DNA of 64,000 bases, taken from positions 20,261,407 through 20,325,406 of the forward strand of contig OX377205.1 of NCBI GenBank assembly GCA_947396885.1, written 5' to 3'. The position numbers and the translations under genes are program-made. Each line of letters starts with the position of its first letter. Position 1 is the first letter of the stretch. The notes beneath the pieces were generated by a model. That model was not told the origin of the DNA. It saw nothing but the letters and a program-made list of their open reading frames with translations, and searched no databases. The DNA is from Heligmosomoides polygyrus polygyrus (taxonomy: Eukaryota > Nematoda > Chromadorea > Rhabditida > Heligmosomidae). Below are positions 57,163-64,000 of this stretch, piece after piece.

Positions 57163-59314
57163 CAGGGGTGTGCGTAATTACGATTTACGATTTACGATTT
57201 TACGATTTACGGTGATTTTTGGCAAATTTTTTACGATTTACGATTTACGACATTTTGGGTCATAAATCGTAAATTTTCGTAAATGTGATCTTCGGTCCAC
57301 GGATGACAAACGTCCACATAGCGTGACATAATTCAGATTATGACGATGTACCCACTTTTAAAGACTTCCCGCATAGCTCGTTGCTATTACCTATTTACTT
57401 TTTTATGTTCTGCTGTGGCGCTGTGACAGAAAAACGCAGCATTGAGGATGGGTCGCTCTAGTTAATTCCTGGCAATGGAACTGGGCTAGCCTAATTTTCT
57501 GGTCGCACTCTAGCACAACATCTCACATTCGAATGGCCTGAAAGCATTTCGTTCCAGTCCACAGAAAAACATGAAAATAATCATTGTACTGGAATGGAGA
57601 TGATCACTTGCTGAACCATGTTCTATGCTGCAACCACCGCCTCGTCAACTTGTAACTTTTTCACTTGTTCACCACATAGACGACTCTTTCCAATGCACAC
57701 GAGAAGAACTCGTGCAAAGCCATCAAGGAATATTGGACTTGATTGGAGGCTGTGGAATAACAGCTAAACTGTTGGAAAGAGTAAGGCAGTCATGTTTCAA
57801 TCTGATTATCACTGCACGTCATGACGCGAAGTGTATTCACATTTAAGCTGCAACTTAAGCAAAATGTCTGACATTTCCAAGATGAAAATGAAAAAGTTTG
57901 GCACTTTTGGTCTCGTTTTCAGTGATTTGATTGAGGCTATTGTGTTCGCCCTATGCGATCCGTTCAGAATGCTAAAGACTGGGCAAAAGATACGATGGCG
58001 TTTGTTACAAAGGTAGCGGAGAGCAGGACTGGCGAATGCAAGCAGTCATTAATTAATAATACAATATTTTGGAGTTTCCGAAATTTGACCAGTGCAGACA
58101 AACCTGCGAGCGAAGTAAATGCCGAAAGTAATTACCTGGTATCGTCGAACGACGATCTTTCATTCCAGAGGTTGTGGTTGCCTTCAAAAATGATAAAGGA
58201 CAACGCACGACGTTAACCAGTCCCTGTTTGAGATGCGCCATCCATTCTTTCCACCTCTGTGGAATACCGTAGAGGTCATTTGAGCGTGGGTTTGCCTTAT
58301 AGAATGAATTGCAGTTGCCGCCGATGTAGAGGTCAGTGCTCTATCCTTCCCACACAAATCAGGTACCAATTCACAACCCAGTGGGTATGGAAAACTTGAG
58401 TGCCCGTGGTAGGACTGTAATCAAGAACTCCTATTCTGGAGCATGCAATAGCCATCCTCCTCCGACTTCCCTACCATGTGTTCCCCTATACGTTTAAAAT
58501 GCACCTTGTACGAATCAGTTAAACCACTATCAATTCAGGCTGCACCTTGCTTTCCTGCTTTACGTCCAAAGATTGCCACACAAATATCTTCTTTTGTAGT
58601 TAGAAGTCAAAAATCCGACTATGATGAGTGTCCAAAAATGTATCATACTCTTTCAATCGTCCCACAATTCCTTTCGGTCTGCTACAAAAATGCTGTTGGG
58701 GTACAAATCAAAGTGAGGGAATGCTTAGAACTTTAGGTGTGTCATATCATAGAAATGTGCTATGCGTACACTCAGTAGGGGATGCTTGTTGGATTATTTG
58801 TGCAAATACTGTTTTCGTCGAGTTGGCCTGCGATCAAAATTTTTTTGTTTTGGATGGAATGATTTTGTTGGTTTATTCGGAGTTGTTGCGGTTGTTTCTA
58901 CAAAGTCATAGTTTTATATGCAAGCCAATGGCTAGTAGAATGATGAACATTTTTGATCGTCCAAGCAGTGTAAGCTTTTTATTCGGGCACCCTGTATAGG
59001 CGCCTTTTAAGATAGTGTTTTTGAACAAGCGGTTTTTGGTCCTCCAAAAACTTGTCCAGCTTGATTTGAAAGGTGCTGTTTGATTTTAATGGCTTCTATC
59101 TTAATTAGAAAAGTGTCCAGCTCGAGCTGAAAATGTCCCAACAAAGCGTAGCTTCGACTAGATTCAACATAATGGAAAAAACAATAAAATTAAATGCACT
59201 ATAAGTCAGGCACCTCTTACGATTTACGATTTACGATTTACGATTTACGGCGATTTTTTCGTAATTACGATTTACGATTTACGAAATTTCGGATTTCATT
59301 TACGCACACCCCTG
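57163..59314. mobile_element. hAT-type transposon, non-autonomous or degraded
   Basis: Ends CAGGGGTGTGCGTAA and TTACGCACACCCCTG with the 8-bp target duplication ATCCGAAC (57155-57162, 59315-59322), as hAT elements make. Subterminal regions are tandem ACGATTT repeats at both ends (57178-57250, 59217-59285). The interior includes coding-like patches 'EELVQSHQGILDLIGGCGIT' (about 57670-57790, before GTAAGG) and 'NAKDWAKDTMAFVTKVAES' (about 57965-58020), but no hAT dimerisation motif. A diverged SINE-A is nested at 58195-58486. Confidence 0.82.
58195..58486 (-). mobile_element. SINE-A, diverged, inside hAT
   Basis: Reverse-oriented: GGACAACGCACGACGTTAAC (tail side), GAGATGCGCCATCCATTCTT, CTATCCTTCCCACACAAATC, then the damaged head CCTCCTCCGACTTCCCTA. 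It is more diverged than the other copies. Confidence 0.65.
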
Positions 59315-59419
59315 ATCCGAACCATCTAAAAATCCGGGGTCCACGAAAATAGCATTATCCGAACCATTCGGTATATCCGAAGAATTTCAATGCACCGGAT
59401 TCAATGCATACTGTCCAGA

Positions 59420-60050
59420 GGTTATGATGGGAAGTCAAAGCGATTAATTTTTAACCGGCGTTATGTGCACGGCCCTTTCTTCAACAAATTTTCGAGAACC
59501 CTGATTTCCTCACCCTTCCTGAGCGTGCGCCGAAGCCCGTACGTGTTCTGATTCTTCCACTACACTCATGTTTACTTCCGGTTTTGTCCCTTTAAGCAGA
59601 AGTCATAGTTCACACGTCGAGAGGCGCTATGAGTGCTACCAGTATCGATCGTTTGCGCGGCCTAATCGATACCAGTGGCTCTCATCATGCCGTCCACTTG
59701 AATTATGACTCTGGTCATGGCGAGAGCAAATCACTTGTTTGGCTAGTTTTGTGAAACAGCTGCACCGAAAGCCGATGAAGAGATTTTCTCCAGGTTTGCT
59801 CGAAATCTGCCTTCAAAAAGGCCCTCTAACCACCGAAGATCCCACTCTTAAGAACCGGTCTTACAGATGTGGATGGAAGTCATCCCTTCATCACTGATTG
59901 AATTCTAAAAGCCCCCGCATGCCAACAGTTATCCACGTGTCTTCTTCACGCTTTCTGTGCTCGTGATGTTGCGGCGGAATATTGTCGTACTTCAGGTGTT
60001 CCACGTGAAACGTTGAGCAGTTTATAGTTTCGATACATAGGTACAGTGGA
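59420..60050. other. Region downstream of THOC3, no gene
   Basis: Unique-looking sequence 3' of the THOC3 stop codon, with no repeat or exon identified. It should contain the THOC3 3' UTR; no unambiguous AATAAA was found close to the stop. Confidence 0.4.
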
Positions 60051-60054
60051 GAGA

Positions 60055-63000
60055 TCAACTCGTATAGCCGAACAGTCGGACGCCGAAACCATCGCGTTCT
60101 CGGGGATCTCCTGACGATGCGAACGCGAGCACAAGCTGATGTGGATGCCAGGCCACCGAGAACACCTCACCATCCAGCCGGATCTCGTGCACTCTGAACA
60201 AGTACAGTGATGGGGTGCGTGTAACATTGGACATATTTCGAGAAACCGAGCCAGAAGCCCTTACCTAGACCCATCGTTCACGTAGGCGATGTCTATAGAG
60301 TGGTCCTCGCTTCCTGTCGCTACTAACTGACTGTCGTGACTGAAGCTGACCGCCCTCACCGGATAATCCAACCTGAAGAGGACGTGTGTCAGAAGAATCT
60401 CGACAGCATTGGGGACATTAGGGAGAGGGCCTACCTCCCCAGATTCCTCTCGCAAATCATCTCATCGATGTTCCATATCGAGCACAGCGCATCCGACGCG
60501 CCGACTGCCACCCGTTGACCATCCGGCGATATGGCTAGTGCCACGCAGTTAGACTGCCCTGAATGGGCCGCCACAGTGCGAACCAGCTCCAGATCGGGCA
60601 TCCTGCAATACAGCGACCGCATAGGATTTCATATCAATAGGAAAGACAAGCATTCTTCAATCCCGCAGGAGTACGCCGCGCATTTCACCTCAAACTTTTT
60701 TTTTCGAAAATTCTGCAAATGGAATGAAATAAATCCCGTAGCATAGCCAGGCACAAACAAGCGACCTATCCTTAATTCAAGGACAAGAACATAGGAATTG
60801 CCGCGCGCGCTCGATTCGATGCGCTACGTAGGTGTCTCTCCTTACTGTAGAAGGTAGAGCGATGCACTCGATTGCGGTATGGTAATTGGATGTCATGCTT
60901 CTATCGGCAGAAATTTCTCTGTGGTCAGGCCAGTTTCTCTTTTCCATTCTCCATAGTATTTTTTCGCTTAGTAGCTTTGTGCGTGGTTTCTACGAGCGTT
61001 TGCTGGAGGATATTCTGCTGTTTTGCTCCTCATCGAAGAGCTTGATAGTGTACGCCTTCCGAGCTACCTACATCTCAGATTACATTAAAATCGGAGGACA
61101 AAGTACAAAAAAACGAATGGAACTCAGACTCCTGACCCCGTGGTGTAAAATCTGATCCTTGTCAGGAGTTAGGGCCTGTTCATACTTCGCGACAAGAGCG
61201 ACTTGTCGCCCGTGCAAAATATGCATATCGACTAAAGCCCCTTTCATACTCGTGGCGGCGGCGGCGGCGGCGGCGGCCCAATGGTTTAGCATAGGAAGGC
61301 GACGGCGATGACGTGCCCGAGCGGCGGCCACGGCGGTGGAGGGGTTTTCATACTGGCAGCGGCGACGTCGCCGCGGCCACGCCCCGCCACGCCCCTGGCG
61401 GCGCCGCCGCCGGGGCCGCTGCCCGAGATGGCTGGGGCCATTTCGGGCGGCGGCCACGAGGGGCAGCGAGAGCGGCGGCACAGACGAGACCGCTGCGCGT
61501 ACGCGCGCGCCAAACGCAATTAGCGCTGGCGGCGGCCGCCGCCACCCCTAGGCGGCGAGAACGGACACCGCCCCTCCACCTGCCGCTGAAGCGGCGGCCG
61601 CCGCCGCCGCCGCCCCTCGGACGAGTATGAAAGGGGCTTAAAACTGAGCGCGCGCCGCCGAAAAGTGTTCATACTCGAGCGCCGGCGTTGTCGCTCTAGT
61701 CGCTCTAGTCGCTGCTGTCGCCTGTTCATACTTCCGCGCGCTGCGCACGCCCGCTCGCTGCGCTCTTGTCGCTGCTGTCGCGAAGTATGAACAGGCCCTA
61801 AAACTCCTCCGAAGCGGGCTCAACAGCCGATCACCATATCATAACCGAGATCGATCGAGCACGTTAGCGTGGAAGAGGCAGTCATCTATTAGGTCGTCGC
61901 ATATAAAATGACCGATTTTGTTACCTCAGTTTCTGGTCGATTTTTCGTAGCTACAAATGTTTCCGTCTCAGGCATTGCACATAATTCTGAAAGCGCAGGA
62001 TCTACGCTTTCTCAGCGTTTATAGCTTTTGTGATATAACTGCCTCTTGCTGAGTTCTTGACGTCGTTTTTACAGTTTGAATGATATAAGGGTGCTCTACT
62101 TATATGAACGGGAAAGTGAACACTACGCCACGGCCTCAGCTCGTAACACAACGCTCCATTTGGGGAGGATTTCGCTAAGGAACGGAACAACATTTCGCGT
62201 TGACGGCAGCACTGTCATTCGCCACTTCAATGCGATCGTAAAAGTATAGAAATTGGATGCATGGATCCCACACGAACTGGCTGCCGGGCGGACGCTGAGG
62301 CGCCACGCCACCTGTGCTTCGTTAAGGCTGCGCAATCTAAGTGGCCTTTCTTGGACAGGATCGTGACATGTGTCGACAAACGGATCCTTTACGACAATCG
62401 TCGTTTTTCTGCATAATGGGTCGACAAGAATGAGGGCTCCAAGAAGATCCCGAAACCAAGAATCCATCCAAAGACGACCATGGTGACCGTATGGTGGACA
62501 ATGGCTGGTATGGTCCACTACAAGTTTTTGAAGACTGGAGAGACTGGCACAGCGGAGAAGAACTGGGGGGGGGGGGGCGGTCGTTCGGTACACCTTGCTG
62601 CCCGCCACCCACTTCCCGCCCTGCCCGCGCCGCCCTATTTGGACAAGTTTGCTGCGCGCGAAACCATCGTTAATTGTCGTGACGTCGTCCAAAAACCTAA
62701 CAGCTGGTAGCAGACGTCTGGTAAGCGGATCTCGGGAACTCTGAGGTCATTTTCCAGATGTTGTCAACTCTGAAGATGTTGCTGTACTTGTCAGAAAAGC
62801 GGACGACGCCTTAGTACTGAGCAATGTGGCTGACCTGAAGAAACCCTTGGTGCTGCACCTGAAAACTCTTTTCCTCCAAATATGGTGAACAAGATTCTGA
62901 CTCTTGTCTCGAGAACAAAATCAGCTCAGGATCGAGCTGCAGCGCCAAGGGAAGTGACTAGAAATGTGATGCCTCCATGTGAAGGCCCGGACATCTTGTC

Positions 63001-63968
63001 CTCGGCGCGCCCCTCGCCCCGCCCCTTTCTGGGGGCGGTGTATCCAACGACTCTCCGCCGGTCCAATCCTACTGCATGACAACGCGCGTCCGCACGCTTC
63101 AAAAACTGTTGTCCAGAAAATGGATGAATTGTGGTACGAAAGTCTGTCACATATTCAGCAGACCTGACCCTACTGATGATCATCTTTTAAGCATCTAGAG
63201 TCATGTGAAAGATAAAAAATTCAGCTACGAAGATGATGTTGAAAAAGGTTCTTATGTTTTATTAATTCTCGTGGTTCTGATTTCACAAAAATGGAATGTC
63301 TAACCTATTGCGTTGGGCAAAGAGCATTATTGTAATGGTGCTTATTTCGATTAATAAAACTGCTTGCAAGCAAAGTTATGATCTGTCAAAGTTTTCAGTC
63401 AAAATCGGCCATAACGTAGCGCGCCATCATTTTGCAGACCCAACCAATTGGCGCTTAAAATCACTGCCGCCTATTTATCCTGCAAAGTAACTCACTTGAA
63501 TATTTCCACCCTTCCCTGTCCGGTAGCGACGAACAGGTACTTGCCACTGGGGTGGTAGACGAACTCGTTCATCTCGGTTTTCGACTCGTAGGACTGAAAT
63601 ACCACTCATACATCGAGTTCTCCTCTACCAAATTAGACAAAACCGCACCATACCTTCAGGGTACTAAGCGTCCTTCCATCTATGACGTGTAGCCGATCCT
63701 CTTTGTCACCGTAGGTCAGGTACCGCCCACAGGGTGACCATGTTACGTACAGATTCGCGGCTACAAAATGAAAAATGCACCAGGAACTCTTGAACAAGGC
63801 TTTCTCGAAGCAACTACAAAAAACCAAGCCTCGACTAGAGCAGGCTCTAAACGGACCTCTCGTGGAAAGCCGCGTATGCGTCTTTTGCTGGCGAATATCC
63901 CAAATGATTATGGACTTGTCTGTGCTGGCGGAGGCAAGAAGATTCGGATTTGTTCGATGAAACGCAAC
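60055..63968 (-). CDS. thoc-3: THO complex subunit 3 (WD40), C-terminal exons
   Basis: Six exons join in phase: 63968-63857, 63760-63654, 63593-63496, 60602-60435, 60372-60265 and 60193-60055 (TGA), together 243 residues. N-terminal exons lie beyond the right edge. THOC3/Tex1 is a seven-blade WD40 propeller of the THO/TREX complex that couples transcription with mRNA export in the nucleus. Blades in order: 'ASASTDKSIIIWDIRQ', 'LYVTWSPCGRYLTYGDKEDR', 'MNEFVYHPSGKYLFVATGQG', 'CVALAISPDGQRVAVGASDA' with 'LCSIWNIDEMICERN', 'LDYPVRAVSFSHDSQLVATG' with 'SEDHSIDIAYVNDG', and 'VFSVAWHPHQLVLAFA' ending 'GFGVRLFGYTS'. The SEDHSIDIA and AWHP...LAFA motifs are diagnostic of THOC3 among WD40 proteins. The 2.9-kb intron (60603-63495) carries a GC-rich nested palindrome and a mariner. 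No stop or frameshift in any exon. Confidence 0.92.
61171..61799. repeat. GC-rich palindromic element (outer)
   Basis: AGGGCCTGTTCATACTTCGC at the left is mirrored by GCGAAGTATGAACAGGCCCT at the right, followed inward by GACAAGAGCGAC/GTCGC words. A second element is nested inside. No transposase. The end GGGCCTGTTCATA recalls PIF/Harbinger-type MITE ends; the flanking bases (TTA left, TAA right) do not form a direct duplication. Confidence 0.75.
61237..61638. repeat. GC-rich CGG-repeat MITE (inner)
   Basis: Ends AGCCCCTTTCATACTCG and the mirror CGAGTATGAAAGGGGCT, flanked by TAA on both sides (61234-61236, 61639-61641), a 3-bp target duplication. The interior is extremely GC-rich with GGCGGCGGCGGC at one side and GCCGCCGCCGCC at the other. 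Open frames of poly-Ala/Arg/Pro are composition artefacts. Confidence 0.8.
61889..63412 (+). mobile_element. Mariner (same family as 8.6 kb) with ~490-bp insertion
   Basis: The left end TTAGGTCGTCGCATATAAAA is preceded by TA; the right end is lost near 63412. Plus-strand transposase pieces: 'RIHPKTTMVTVWWTMAGMVH' region near 62460-62520, 'KFLKTGETGTAEK', then a GC-rich insertion (about 62565-63055, starting with G13), then 'ILLHDNARPHASKTVVQKMD'. The end GATCTGTCAAAGTTTTCAGT matches the 8555-9757 copy. It lies in the THOC3 intron, opposite strand. Confidence 0.82.
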
Positions 63969-64000
63969 CTGAAAAGTAGGCAGCTGATGTGCTAACTGTA

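Noticed and set aside
61286..61729. Poly-Ala/Arg/Pro ORFs in six frames
   Set aside because: Extreme GC composition of the CGG-rich MITE makes all frames open.
1..64000. LTR retrotransposons, endogenous viruses, toxin genes, rRNA or telomere repeats
   Set aside because: None seen: no paired LTRs, protease-integrase order, rRNA motifs or TTAGGC arrays.

Overview
The window looks like a gene-poor, repeat-rich stretch of a nematode chromosome. The evidence is short introns (44, 60, 63, 64 and 84 nt) beside introns swollen by transposons, U-rich acceptors ending in TTTCAG, one apparent AG|GCAAGT (GC-AG) intron, and dense mariner, Tc1 and RTE relics. A parasitic clade V (hookworm-like) species is my best guess, but that is inference. 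No bacterial, CRISPR, LTR-retrovirus or viral features were seen.

I assembled five host loci by hand from exon fragments, splice sites and reading phase. (1) Plus strand, 2987-8259: the C-terminal 157 residues of a SET-domain methyltransferase-like protein. Its FITHS|CDPNC core is split by a 4.7-kb intron holding a mariner with a SINE inside it and a long foldback. (2) Minus strand, 27742-13338: an RMDN-family (regulator of microtubule dynamics) TPR-like protein in at least seven exons, including a GC-AG intron and a 9.8-kb transposon-filled intron. (3) Minus strand, 34382-30410: an unidentified gene or decaying pseudogene with three in-frame TGA codons in a phase-perfect exon. (4) Minus strand, 50348-46740: cysteine dioxygenase, five exons, all catalytic residues present, 182 aa. 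(5) Minus strand, right edge to 60055: THOC3, a WD40 subunit of the THO mRNA-export complex, lacking only N-terminal exons outside the window. Loci 1 and 2 converge; 2-5 share a strand. There is no sign that they form an operon.

The rest is mostly mobile DNA. There are at least six mariner-type copies plus a maT-like copy, a Tc1-like inverted duplication, a hAT-type element with an 8-bp target duplication, about eight RTE fragments and two CR1-like fragments. A tRNA-derived SINE ('SINE-A') with a TTTATCC tail is present in about 13 copies, and a second tRNA-derived SINE ('SINE-B') has inserted into one of them. Foldback elements and MITEs are also numerous. Nesting is common and several insertions show clean target-site duplications, so part of the insertion order can be read.

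From 34.9 to 39.1 kb lies a compound satellite: a 305-bp duplication, a 108-bp array rich in ATCGAT palindromes, a 155-bp array built from 42-bp subunits, and an 18-bp array. Homopolymeric G/C tracts of 10-19 bases recur across the window. I found no clearly new functional system. The most unusual features are the nested GC-rich palindromic element in a THOC3 intron, the compound satellite and the TGA-interrupted exon.
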